A stretch of 23,265 nucleotides of DNA from Lepidodermella squamata (Eukaryota > Gastrotricha). The notes under the pieces were generated by a model. The model worked only from the letters and a program-made list of their open reading frames with translations, ran no database searches and had not been told where the DNA came from. The translations under genes and the position numbers were made by a program. The stretch spans positions 1-23,265 of the forward strand of contig JBLDXI010000137.1 in the NCBI GenBank assembly GCA_047495785.1. Direction: 5' to 3'. This document shows, piece by piece, positions 1 to 9,288 of this stretch (positions are counted from its first letter, which is position 1; each line of letters begins with the position of its first letter).

Positions 1-341
1 ACATATATGATGGCAAAATTCGCAGGCAGCTAAGCCACTAAATACAGAGAACTTTGAAAGTTCGTGCACCTCCGTGCGCCTAGAGAATGCAAGGCTCCTT
101 GTGATCGGAGTGAGTTTAATCTATGTTTGCTGAAGACCATACAGCTATTTCATCTGACCTAAACCACAATTCCGGTCTGCCGTCGGCGCCCAGCGCCCAG
201 GCCAACGTTGGTCAAGGGAAACCAGAAACTAAGAAGGCAAGCATGTAAGCGAAAGAATAGATCATGACAAAACATTCTTCAGGCAGCATTAAGGATGAAA
301 CTTATTGATAATGACGGCTTTAATCCAGGGTTTCGCCTCTT
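1..341. other. Unassigned region at window start
   Basis: No coding region, RNA gene or repeat could be supported here. If the minus-strand PSF3-like fragment next door belongs to a real gene, its downstream exons should lie here. A TTCTTAG acceptor-like string is present on the minus strand near 233-239, but the sequence after it does not read as a PSF3 C-terminus. Confidence 0.4.
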
Positions 342-701
342 CTACAGCGCAGCCATAAATCGTTCGAAAAAGGCAACGCCAACAGGTTCTAGGTTCTGGC
401 TAGATGTGGAATTTCGCGGAGGCACAAGATCTTTGTAGAAATTCATGCTTAGAACCCAGGGCTGCCGTATAGTGTGATCGTGGTCAATTTGGATTGCTTT
501 TGCTAGTGCTAGTGGTATCTTAACCTCGAGTGCTTCCGACCTGGTGATTGAACATTTACCTAGGAACAGACCGGGCTTTTCAAAGTATAAAACCAAGGCA
601 ACGTACAATCTGAGCGGGAGTGAGCACTGAGAGCCGTAGGATGTGGCCAAAGAATCCATTGCCTCTTCATCGTAAAAATTTCGATTTGAGGTTTCTGGTT
701 C
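342..701 (-). CDS. Possible GINS complex subunit PSF3-like fragment (N-terminal half)
   Basis: An open minus-strand stretch of about 119 codons starts after an acceptor-like AACTCAG and ends at TAG (342-344). The GINS complex works with MCM and CDC45 in the replicative helicase. The pattern resembles the PSF3 N-terminal half. It has an NFYDEEA start like the N-Y-F-x-I-x-D of PSF3, then a Cys, then ALEVKIPLALAKAIQ like the family's L-x-L-P-L-W-x-x-K-x-L. Next comes NFYKDLV, and finally LEPVGVAFFERFMAAL like its D-L-x-x-x-x-P-x-F-Y-x-F-G segment. The family protein is about 190 to 220 residues, so roughly half is missing. Just past the stop, another frame reads EEAKPWIKAVIINKF, which could be a frameshifted continuation or chance. 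No initiator Met is visible except an internal one (659). It could be a diverged gene, a decayed copy or a coincidence; the similarity is judged by eye only. Confidence 0.3.
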   Translation of the reverse strand, partial: EPETSNRNFYDEEAMDSLATSYGSQCSLPLRLYVALVLYFEKPGLFLGKCSITRSEALEVKIPLALAKAIQIDHDHTIRQPWVLSMNFYKDLVPPRNSTSSQNLEPVGVAFFERFMAAL

Positions 702-1672
702 CTGAGTTGTTCGGTCAAAAAACCTAGGACTTCAAACAGCTGAGACACAAAAAACTAGAACCGGCCTGGAAAATCCCAAAAACTAAAATAAAAGACTGGA
801 AAATAATAACCAACATGAAAAGTTAAGATAATTAATTTTCGAAATTCTTGTTAAAATTAAACTTCAAATTCACAAAGATCCACAAAATGGGGTAATGCGA
901 TTTTTTTCGTCATTTTCTTCATCGCGATCCATTTTAGTTGGCTTAGATGGCCCGTTTTCACGCAAGCAGGAAGGCGCTACCGAGGCCCGAATGCAGCCAG
1001 GCGCTCTCAATACAAAAACAAATTCAATGTGCCAACACATCAATGTTTGGCAGTGTCGGAGCTATGAAATTGTGCACAGGCGACGACATTCGAAACTCCG
1101 GTTACTTAACTCATATCAATCTTGATGCTTACTTATTCCCTGATTCCATGAAATTGGTGAGTTATGATTTATTTGGATGGAAGACCGCTATTTCGGCGAA
1201 TACAACGTAAAAATTCGTACACGCAGTGAGATATGCGAATACCGGAAGTGATAGTCCACCTCCAATCACCTCTTACCTCCGCCACTGCTATTTTGAACGA
1301 ATGTCTATCTCTCATCTCCTTCTAATCTCATTAGCAATTGCAATAGCAAACAGAAAATTGCTGTATTTATTAACACACTTATGGCTGAACTGCGCGCTTG
1401 GCTTTATTTAGAATGCAGGTTGCTTTCACAGGAAACATTCTGGGAACTGAGATCTGTGGAAGTTATGGGGAATAGGTTGAATTATAACAAAACGCAAGAC
1501 GCCAAGCTCATGTATCTCTCTCTTGGCTTAAATACCTACTACCTACTCGTTACTCGTTAGTATGCTTAACTTTGGGGGTGCGTATACCATAACTGTGCTT
1601 ATGATGTGTTATCAATAACGTCGTATAATTGTTGCTGTAAAAAAAAATTGAATTTACTCTTCTTTTTATAGG
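702..1672. other. Intergenic region upstream of the SNW1 gene
   Basis: Nothing convincing is coded here. Short open frames on the plus strand around 895-1411 have no recognisable domain and overlap each other. Immediately before the SNW1 ATG lies a T-rich acceptor-like TCTTTTTATAG (1661-1671). This indicates a 5' UTR intron or a trans-splice acceptor, so the promoter may sit well upstream. No spliced-leader gene or TATA box could be identified. Confidence 0.4.
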
Positions 1673-3475
1673 ATGTCTTTATTATCCAGAGTTTTACCGG
1701 CTCCTATTCACGAGAAGAAGTCGGCGCCTCCCCCGCCGGCTGTCGAGAAGCCTACTTCTTCAGCTTTGATCTCGCGGTTGACGGCGCCACCTTACGGTTC
1801 CCGAGAGGGTTGGATTCCTCGCAAGCAAGAGGTTTGTTACAAATTTTAATTTGCTGACCCTTTTAAATCTGTCCTACTTTGCAGGATTATGGTGATGGAG
1901 GAGCCTACCCAGAATGTCATGTTGCCCAGTTTCCATTGGGCATGGGCCAAGTTGCGAGTACTTCCAACGCTTTGCAGGTTCAACTCGATGCTGAAGGAAA
2001 CATAAAATATGACGCTCTTCTGCGCCAAGGGAAAAGCAAAGACGTTGTCGTGTATTCAAAGTTCAGTGATCTTCTACCAAAAAATTTGGAAGATGAGGAT
2101 GGTTTGGAGAAACCAGGTGAAGAGGATATTCAGGAAGCTACAGAAAAGACTAGAGCCGCTCTGGAGGAGCTTGTACATTCAAAAATTGCTGCATCTATGC
2201 CTGTAAAAGTGGCTGAAAAGACCGCTCCTGCGCAATACGTGCGATACACTCCCTCTCAGCAATCAGTGGCATTTAACAGTGGAGCAAAGCAACGGATCAT
2301 TCGAATGGTGGAAGTTCAGAGAGATCCTATGTCTCCACCTCGTTTCAAAATCAATAAGAAATTGCCTCGAGGACCACCCTCCCCTCCTGCGCCTGTGATG
2401 CACTCACCTCCTCGAAAAGTTACCCAAAAGGAGCAACAAGATTGGAAAATCCCGCCGTGTATCTCGAATTGGAAAAACGCTAGAGGTTACACCATTCCTC
2501 TCGACAAGCGTCTAGCTGCTGATGGTCGTGGTTCACAACAACCTGGAATTAACGAAAACTTCGCCAAAGTCGCCAACGCTTTGGAAATCGCGAGTCGAAT
2601 GGCGCGAGAAGGTGTTGAAGCTCGCGCCAATGTCGAAAAGAAAATGGCTCAAAAGGTGAAAGAAAAGAAGGAGCAGGAGCTCAGGCTGCTGGCTCAAAAA
2701 GCGCGTGACGAACGTGCAGGCATCAGAGCCGTTGCATCCGCAGTTGGCGATGAAGATGACGAAGCCAGGGCTCGTGACCAGTTGCGCAAAGAGCGCGAGA
2801 AGGAACGCCAACGCGACCGTAATATTGCTCGAGCTGCACCTGATAAGCGGTTCGTTCCTATTTTCTACTTCGTTTAAGTTATTGCTCCATTTTTTCTCTT
2901 TCAGGAATATGCTGGAACGCGAGCGAGATCGTGATATTAGTGAAATGATTGCCCTGGGCGTTCCCAATCCGGGTCAACAGAAGTCTTTCGAATCAGAATT
3001 TGACCAGAGGTTGTTCAATAAGACCCGTGGCATGGACGCTGGTTTTGGTGATGAAGATGGCTACAACGTCTACGACAAGGCCTGGCGTGACGAAAAGGAG
3101 TTCAGCTCCAATATTTACCGTCCATCTAAAGGCAATGATAACGATATATACGGTGAAGAGCTCGAGAAACTCGTCAGCGCCGGTACTACCTCGCGTTTCA
3201 TGCCTGAAAAAGGTTTCAGTGGCGCCTCGGGCGAGAAGGGAGACTCGCGACGCCGCGAGGGTCCCGTTCAATTCGAACGCCAGGACAATGACGATCCTTT
3301 CGGCCTCAATAAGTTCTTGCAAGAGGCCAAAACCGGTGGTACTGATAATCGCCAATCGTCATCTGGTGGCGAGAAGCGAGACCGTGATCGATCCGACGAC
3401 CGTGGTCGGGGTGCTGCTCCAAGCAGTTCTCGCGGCGACGACAGCCGTAGCAGCAAGAAGTCTCGCCGAGACTGA
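1673..3475 (+). CDS. SNW1: SNW domain-containing protein 1 (SKIP / Prp45 family)
   Basis: Nuclear coregulator and core spliceosome component (Prp19-associated, needed for catalytic activation), also a transcriptional cofactor in Notch and nuclear-receptor signalling. Exons are 1673-1831, 1885-2849 and 2905-3475, joined by GT-AG introns of 53 and 55 bp, giving 564 residues (human SNW1 is 536). The N-terminus has the family's PPYGSREGWIPR followed by DYGDGGAYPECHVAQFPLGMG and the LRQGKSKDVVVYSKFSDLLPK segment. The diagnostic Ser-Asn-Trp lies at residues 247-249 (CISNWKN). A charged coiled-coil-like stretch follows, then SEMIALGVPNPG, the FGDEDGYNVYDKAWR block and a C-terminal Arg/Ser/Asp-rich tail ending KKSRRD. 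The start follows directly after an acceptor-like TTTTTATAG and matches the family N-terminus. The gene converges on the UDP-glucose dehydrogenase gene. Identification is firm. Confidence 0.96.
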
Positions 3476-3571
3476 AAATCCGGATGTTCTTTTCTTTTTA
3501 TCACTCATAGTGTAATATGTTTAACCATTATCAGCGGGACACTTTTTGTTGTTTACAAGTTCATGAGAAAA

Positions 3572-3577
3572 AATAAA
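3572..3577 (+). terminator. AATAAA polyadenylation signal for SNW1
   Basis: A canonical AATAAA hexamer lies 96 bases after the SNW1 stop codon in an A-rich context. This is a reasonable 3' UTR length for a compact genome. A TTTATT at 3600-3605 could serve the opposite strand but is over 600 bases from the dehydrogenase stop, so I do not assign it. Confidence 0.6.
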
Positions 3578-4240
3578 ACGATGAATTGGACTTTCTAGCT
3601 TTATTGTTTTTCCAAACTTTATATAATTTGACGTTAACTGGAGTTTTCAACCGCGCGATAAAGGAAACAATTGAGATTGATAGGCTCAACAAATAATTAT
3701 AGCAATCTTTGGCTGGGCTAAAGCACAAAACCCGCGGACGGCAAAAAACGATTTTTCAACCTTCTCTGCAAAAATAAACGCAGACGAAGCAACTCGATAA
3801 GACAACCACAAACGGCATTATTGTTTGGAGTTTAGCGAAGTTCGAAAATGCGACACATCAAAATAAATAGTAAAAGGAATAGTAAACATCTTACATCGCA
3901 GCACCGCGTGAGCAAATGGGAAGGATACATCCATATATTATCATTATCAATTACGTAGTTTCCAATGGCAATTACAGTATTTCGAAATAAAAACACGGCA
4001 ATAAATAATAAGTTTCCAAGAATCAAACTAAACTTTCAGCTAACCGGGCGCTATGAAACGATTTGTTTGGCGCTAGTTTTTGTAAAACAATGCAAGACAG
4101 TATGGCAAATCGGCCAGCTAGGCACTATTTAAAAAGGAGATGACAAGAGAAAGATTCAATGACTTTCTTGTTCAGCTTCCAAAGCGCAAGAAAAAAAACA
4201 CTTCAAAGTTAACTACCAAAAACAACACGTTTTTGATTAA
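3578..4240. other. Convergent intergenic region
   Basis: AT-rich sequence between two gene 3' ends. It presumably holds the 3' UTR of the dehydrogenase gene on the minus strand. I see no further gene, RNA or repeat in it; the 64-codon minus-strand open frame at 3832-4026 shows no recognisable motif. Confidence 0.4.
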
Positions 4241-5920
4241 TCAATGGTGGATAGCATGAGGTGGTGTAGGTAGCGAGGTTTGGGCATGACCGTTTTTCGC
4301 ACCATTTGTGGGCGATGGGAACATGATGCGTTTCCCGACAACTTCAACGTGAAACCCAAGGTTGATCAGGGCCTCGTGATCAAGAATGAGTCGTCCGTCG
4401 AAAACAAACGCTGGTTTGGCCATTTGTCCGTAAATTTTGGCGTAGTCTAGCTTTTTGAATAAATCCCATTCGGTGCAGATCAAAATTGCGTGGGCGCCGA
4501 CTGCCGCTTCGTACGGGTCGCTAGCAATGTGAACATTCGCTCGAACGTGGTCAGGCCGGTCGCAGTGGTACGGGTTAGCGAGGTCGTCCATGATTTGAGC
4601 TTCGCGAGTCAGGGGGTCGTAAATTGTCAGAATAGCGCCTTCGTCCAAAAGCTGACGAGCGACGTAAATGCTGCTGGATTCACGCGTGTCTGCCGTGTCT
4701 TTCTTGAACGCAAAACCGAACAACGCCAGTCGTTTGCCACTGACGCTACCAAATAGTCGATCAACGACTCGGTTAGCAAATCGGCGGCGTTGGTAATCAT
4801 TCATCTGAAAAATAGTCAATAGTGAAACAAAATAGTCCTTGATCTGCTTCAAACTAACCTCGACAACTTGGAGCCAATAATTGGCAACTTCAGGCAGATT
4901 CAGGGATTCAGCAATATATACCAAGCTGAGCAGATCTTTTTGGAAACAACTGCCACCGAAACCAACGCTGGCCTGTAAGAACTTTGACCCGATTCGCGTG
5001 TCAGTTCCAACGGCATACGAAACCTGCTTCACGTCAGCACCCGTAGCCTCGCAAAGTGCCGATATAGCGTTGATACTGGAGATTCGTTGTGCTAGGAATG
5101 CATTAGCGGCAAGTTTAGAAAGCTCGCTAGACCACGTTGACATGGTGATGATTCTATCAGATGGCACCCACTTCTCGTAAATGTACTTCCGCAATGAAGC
5201 AACAGCACTGCGTCCAGCAGGTGTTTCATCGCCCCCGATTAGCACACGGTCGGGTTCAATTAAATCACGAACAGCAGTGCCTTCAGCCAAAAATTCTGGG
5301 TTTGACAACACTTGGAAACTAACTCCGTTGCTTTTAATCGAGTAAGTCCCATTTACAGGGCCGTCGTGATGTCCATTTCCGTTGCCATTCAGCGAAACGG
5401 CATTAGTGCGAAGGATGTAAGCGATACTTTCCGCCGCCTTGACTGGCACCGTGCTTTTCTCAACCACAATCTTAGAAATGCGGCCATTTTCGTCGGAAAC
5501 TACCGATGAAGCTATCATGCGAGCAGCTTCTTCGACAAAACGCAGATCAGGAGCGCGACCTTTTCCGCGGCCATGCATTTTCGTCGGTGTATTGACGCAA
5601 ATGAAGATCAACTCGGCCTCTCGAATCGCCTTTTGAATTTCGGTAGAAAAGAACAAGTTTTTGTTACGGTATTCAGCAACGATTTCAGCAAGGCCGGGTT
5701 CGAAAATCGGAAGTTTAGAGCAGTCCGGACTGTTCCATTGTGCGATTCTTTCGGCTGAAGCGTCGACGACAGTCACGGTAACATCAGGACACTTCGAGGC
5801 GATTACAGCGCAAGTGGGGCCGCCAACATAACCAGCTCCAATGCAGCAGATATGGCGTATAGGAGTTATTTCGCTCAGCGGAACTTGACTAGTTTGCAGA
5901 AAATCGCCACCACTTGCCAT
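4241..5920 (-). CDS. UGDH: UDP-glucose 6-dehydrogenase
   Basis: Cytosolic enzyme that oxidises UDP-glucose to UDP-glucuronate with two NAD+, feeding proteoglycan and glycosaminoglycan synthesis (C. elegans homologue SQV-4). Coding exons are 5920-4859 and 4804-4241, giving 541 residues (human 494). The N-terminal NAD-binding Rossmann motif GAGYVG is at residues 28-33, [24 protein letters not shown] follows about residue 207, and the active-site Cys325 lies in [10 protein letters not shown] (320-329). [18 protein letters not shown] and [17 protein letters not shown] mark the C-terminal UDP-binding domain. The extra length comes from a 16-residue N-terminal extension, an Asn/Gly-rich insert (about 178-198) ahead of the NPEFLAEG motif, and a C-terminal tail. 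The single intron is 54 nt with no in-frame stop, so the unspliced frame is also open and would give 559 residues. The spliced form restores the family's [12 protein letters not shown] spacing. All catalytic motifs are intact. Confidence 0.97.
   Translation of the reverse strand: MASGGDFLQTSQVPLSEITPIRHICCIGAGYVGGPTCAVIASKCPDVTVTVVDASAERIAQWNSPDCSKLPIFEPGLAEIVAEYRNKNLFFSTEIQKAIREAELIFICVNTPTKMHGRGKGRAPDLRFVEEAARMIASSVVSDENGRISKIVVEKSTVPVKAAESIAYILRTNAVSLNGNGNGHHDGPVNGTYSIKSNGVSFQVLSNPEFLAEGTAVRDLIEPDRVLIGGDETPAGRSAVASLRKYIYEKWVPSDRIITMSTWSSELSKLAANAFLAQRISSINAISALCEATGADVKQVSYAVGTDTRIGSKFLQASVGFGGSCFQKDLLSLVYIAESLNLPEVANYWLQVVEVSLKQIKDYFVSLLTIFQMNDYQRRRFANRVVDRLFGSVSGKRLALFGFAFKKDTADTRESSSIYVARQLLDEGAILTIYDPLTREAQIMDDLANPYHCDRPDHVRANVHIASDPYEAAVGAHAILICTEWDLFKKLDYAKIYGQMAKPAFVFDGRLILDHEALINLGFHVEVVGKRIMFPSPTNGAKNGHAQTSLPTPPHAIHH
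4805..4858 (-). other. Stopless 54-nt intron in the UDP-glucose dehydrogenase gene
   Basis: On the minus strand it begins GTTAGT and ends TTTTTCAG. It is a multiple of three and contains no stop in the reading frame. Retention would insert 18 residues ([18 protein letters not shown]) after residue 355, just before MNDYQRRRF. Family members are contiguous here, so it is annotated as an intron. Confidence 0.88.
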
Positions 5921-6678
5921 CTTTTATCATAAAATCAACCTACGAAAAATGAAAATTCCCATCATCAATGGTTTACTTATTTTCAATTGCGAAAATGTAA
6001 AAGTATAGTAATAATGGTAATAATTACTGGTTTCAAGATGTCATCATCTTCATCGTGATATTATTATCTCAATATTAATATATATTTATATAGAACAGAC
6101 TGGCGTTGTCAAGATAAAAACGAAGATGACATTGCCGACTTCTCAATGTCATTTTTCACCGTTTCTGCAGAGCAATGATACGAAGAACAAAAACAAATCG
6201 ACTACGTAAATCGTACGAATAGCAGTTGTAGAACAACAGGCACACATGTTCATGGCAGCCTCTGTTGATTCATTGCAAAGAAAAACGGACCGTCGCGCAA
6301 CATCGGCAGTTTAAAAATGGATGTATTTGGTGCATCTAATCAAAAATAGTTAGCTGAACTCGACGTCACGATTAAGGAAGTAAAGAATAATTGAGAGATT
6401 ATGATACCGCGACAACAAACCAAGCATCCGACAAGAATTAAGACGAATAGGAAGATAGGATATTAGGATGAAATATACATATTTCGAAGATTTGAATCAA
6501 TATTACACTAGCGCTGTATTCTATCTGAGGTGTAAAAAATGAAGTGACAACTCATGATGACATTCTGCGCCGCAGTAATAATACAAACCAAGGAGAGAAA
6601 TTTGTAATTTGAAAGACCGCATGTGCCGCTTCATTTCCTTTGCCAACAGCAAAACAATTATTTACTAGATATACGGGG
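5921..6678. other. Intergenic region between two minus-strand genes
   Basis: AT-rich DNA holding the promoter and 5' UTR of the dehydrogenase gene and the 3' UTR of the BRMS1-like gene. It includes an AT-only run near 6070-6090. No gene, RNA or repeat unit is evident apart from the start of the visible inverted-repeat arm at 6550, a limit set by where the window ends on the other side. Confidence 0.4.
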
Positions 6679-8187
6679 CTATGAATTCGAAGAATCGATT
6701 CGCTTTAGAAGCCATCGACCTGTTTGAAGCGCCGAAATGGGTATTTTACTCTGTTGAGCAGTATCAAGATTTCGTAGCACGATCTCGCCCCCGGCAATTT
6801 TCCATAATTGAGAATGTTCCACTGACTTGGAATTTGGACGAGTGACAGCTGAAAATTAGGTTAAAGATAATTCAATAAATTCAAATTATCGATTTGAACT
6901 TGCCTATATCGTCCCCGATACTGAAGCACTGAGAGTCGTAAAAAAGTTTGCCATCAGAAGACACGCGGACTTTTTTCGAGGAAGAATGAGAGATGCTTTG
7001 GTTCACGCCATGTCCATTGACTACAGGAGCACCGTGTTTTTGATCTGACTGCCGCAGGGCATGAGCTATCTCCACCCAGTCATCCATGATATCTTGGTCA
7101 CGAAGCAAATAGACTATGTATGGTCCTGAGACAACAGTTGGTTTTTTCAATCCGGTGGAATGCGAACTGTCGTCTTTAGCAGTAATTGTCTGCCGCAACC
7201 GATGCCGCATAGGCGATGATGCATTAATCAACTCTTCCGCTTGAGGCGACTTGGCACGGCGCTTCACCTGTTTAACAACGGTAACTGTCTTCAGCTCAGC
7301 AACCTTGTCGCTTGCTGTTTTAGCTCGTTTAAGGAGTCCGCTTATTACACATCTCGTGAGAGTCGTCTGAGCTTCTATTGTTGCACGGACTAAGTCACCG
7401 ATCGTGGGATCGCACAGTTTTGCTCGTTTAGCTTTCAGCACGTCCCGCTCTGATTGAATACTGGCGATTTTGGCATTCAACTCATCTCGCATAGAACACA
7501 ACAACATATCCCTCTCCTCCTAAGAAAATGAAATACAAATGATAATAAATGCATTTGTGATAACCAGCTTTACTCACTGCAAGAGTCAAGTCCACCACCG
7601 TTTTATCACACTCGAGGTTCCATTTGAGATTATGAAGATGCAGCTCCCTCCATACTTCGACATTTTCTATTTGATTACTCATCTCTTTATCGTACCTTTC
7701 AAATGCTTGAACATATTCAGGTAAGCGATCTTCATTCAAAGCCAGTAAATTGTCATCGAGAGCCCCAAGTTTCTCGGTCATTAAACTGTTAAAAGGAAAA
7801 GTAATTCATAGCAAAAACAGAGAATAAAACTTACATGTCTCTCGCAGACGCAAAGTGCTGCTCCAATTCAAACATATCATCGGCATATTCATGCCTTTTT
7901 ACTTCGGCTTCGTGCTCGTCAAAGTCTGCCAAATTGATTCGCTCATCCTCATCATCAGATGGTGCATTGCTACCAGAATCGCTGGATGCCGACGAATGGC
8001 AAGGGGAATATGGAAATCTTAGGCCGACTGCTTGATACCGATCATCGGCCATTGCGAGACCATCAGGTGTCATGTCACCTGTGTATCTGACGTCGACCAT
8101 GCGACCTTCATCGAAAGGCGTGGCGGCAGTGAAGTCAGAGTTTGGTGTGTCGCCGGGATATCTTTTGCGTTTCGCTTGAATACTCAT
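6679..8187 (-). CDS. BRMS1-like / Sds3 family protein, left copy with a barcode-corrupted block
   Basis: Subunit-type protein of the SIN3-HDAC corepressor complex, nuclear. Exons are 8187-7835, 7785-7578, 7519-6904 and 6848-6679, giving 448 residues (human BRMS1L is 323). The acidic N-terminus contains SDDEDE. A helical Sds3 region follows with FELEQHFASARD, LPEYVQAFERY and the EERDMLLCSMRDELNAKI block. The BRMS1 signature SGPYIVYLLRDQDIMDDW starts at residue 318, and the C-terminal ISALQTGRWLLKR matches the family's I-S-x-L-Q-x-G-K-Y. Residues 240-245 read TLTRCV here but LMEGKK in the mirror copy at 21628-23136; the block is explained by a technical barcode, so this copy should not be used for the protein. 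The last intron is GC-AG. The gene is head-to-head with the Cep192-like gene. Confidence 0.88.
7347..7363 (+). other. Embedded PacBio barcode bc1003 plus ligation T (technical sequence)
   Basis: Bases 7347-7362 read ACACATCTCGTGAGAG, which from memory is the PacBio 16-mer barcode bc1003, and 7363 is T, as expected next to a T-overhang adapter. The mirror position 22452-22468 instead holds sequence coding LMEGKK in frame. Fourteen of 17 bases differ with no length change, while flanking bases match. The orientation means a read starts here and runs rightward. Confidence 0.88.
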
Positions 8188-9288
8188 AACTCAACAATTC
8201 TGATCAATACAGAAAACAAGCCAGGCGAATAAAACTTCAATCAAGAATGTTTTTATCAAGCACTTAAGCACAGGGAAAAGTCAGATATTCGCAATAAGTG
8301 CTCGACAGCAATAAGTTCTTCTCGCTAACAGAGGAGATTTCATTGAATGAATGAATTTACTATTTCAGCAGAACGGTTGAAAACGCCAGCTTCAGCCATA
8401 CCATTTACTACACAACTTTCACTAGCCTTTCGCTACACATATTGCACTGGATACTGAACTAGAAAGTAAAGGCTTTGTCCTGTAGCGCTGAGGTCGCTGG
8501 CAGTTGTGTGTGGTTTTACTTGAAAAGAAAAATAACCTGGAATAGTACCCTCTGTCTCTTCTAAATAATTTGATTATTTTTTGCCCTCATAAATTTAAAA
8601 TCAAAATAATTTTTTATTCCAAAGTAGTCTATATTATTTTTATTATACGTGACAATTTTCTATGAGGCGGGGAATTCAATTCGAAAACGCGACCCACCGA
8701 CTGGATTTAGGTTATGCCTCTAGCTGGATTATAGTTCTGAATTCTGAAGGTACTCAAATTATGCAATTAATAATTCAGCCTATATGGTAGCTGGCTAGTA
8801 ACAATGGGTAATTGGCGCTCGGTGCTGAATATTAGTCCATACGGTTTATTGTTTACATTTTTTGTGGTCACATACGCTGTCAACTGATCGGAAGTAAGTT
8901 ATCGTCGTGCCAAGTAGTTCTCCTTTGAAAGATGTTATTGGTGTCGAAGTTGATCTTTTATCCATTAAAGCTAGCCCGAAATTGATAATATTAATTGCTT
9001 GCTGAAAATTCTACAGCCGTCAAGCTATGGCTTGTTCCAGAAGCCAGAAGCCCGAGTGTTGTTTGAGTTTGCATGTCTTCTTGTGTGACCTGATTGATTC
9101 AAAGTTTGATAATCAGATTTTCCCTTCGACTTACTTCTTCAAGATGAAGTATGTTCGTTAGTTTTCTTTCGAGAAGGGAATTCGATTTACATAACTGTTT
9201 CCTTTATCACTTGATATTTGAACTTTGGTAGTTTTAGTTGTTTAGGTTTATCGGGGTTCATTACACCCTCCACAGTTAATTGAACTAG
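8188..9288. promoter_or_regulatory. Divergent intergenic region between BRMS1-like and Cep192-like genes
   Basis: This 1.1-kb stretch separates two start codons pointing outward, so both promoters and 5' UTRs must lie in or beyond it. It has an AT-rich core near 8560-8650. No TATA box, spliced-leader acceptor or other element could be assigned with confidence. It is identical to its mirror at 20527-21627 on direct comparison. Confidence 0.5.

Noticed and set aside
895-1411. Several overlapping plus-strand open frames of 60 to 90 codons
   Set aside because: There is no recognisable domain, they overlap in different frames, and no convincing splice structure links them into a gene.
7341-7376. 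Allelic or paralogue-specific change TLTRCV versus LMEGKK in the BRMS1-like protein
   Set aside because: The 17-bp block coincides with a known 16-base sequencing barcode plus T, which explains it without any biology.
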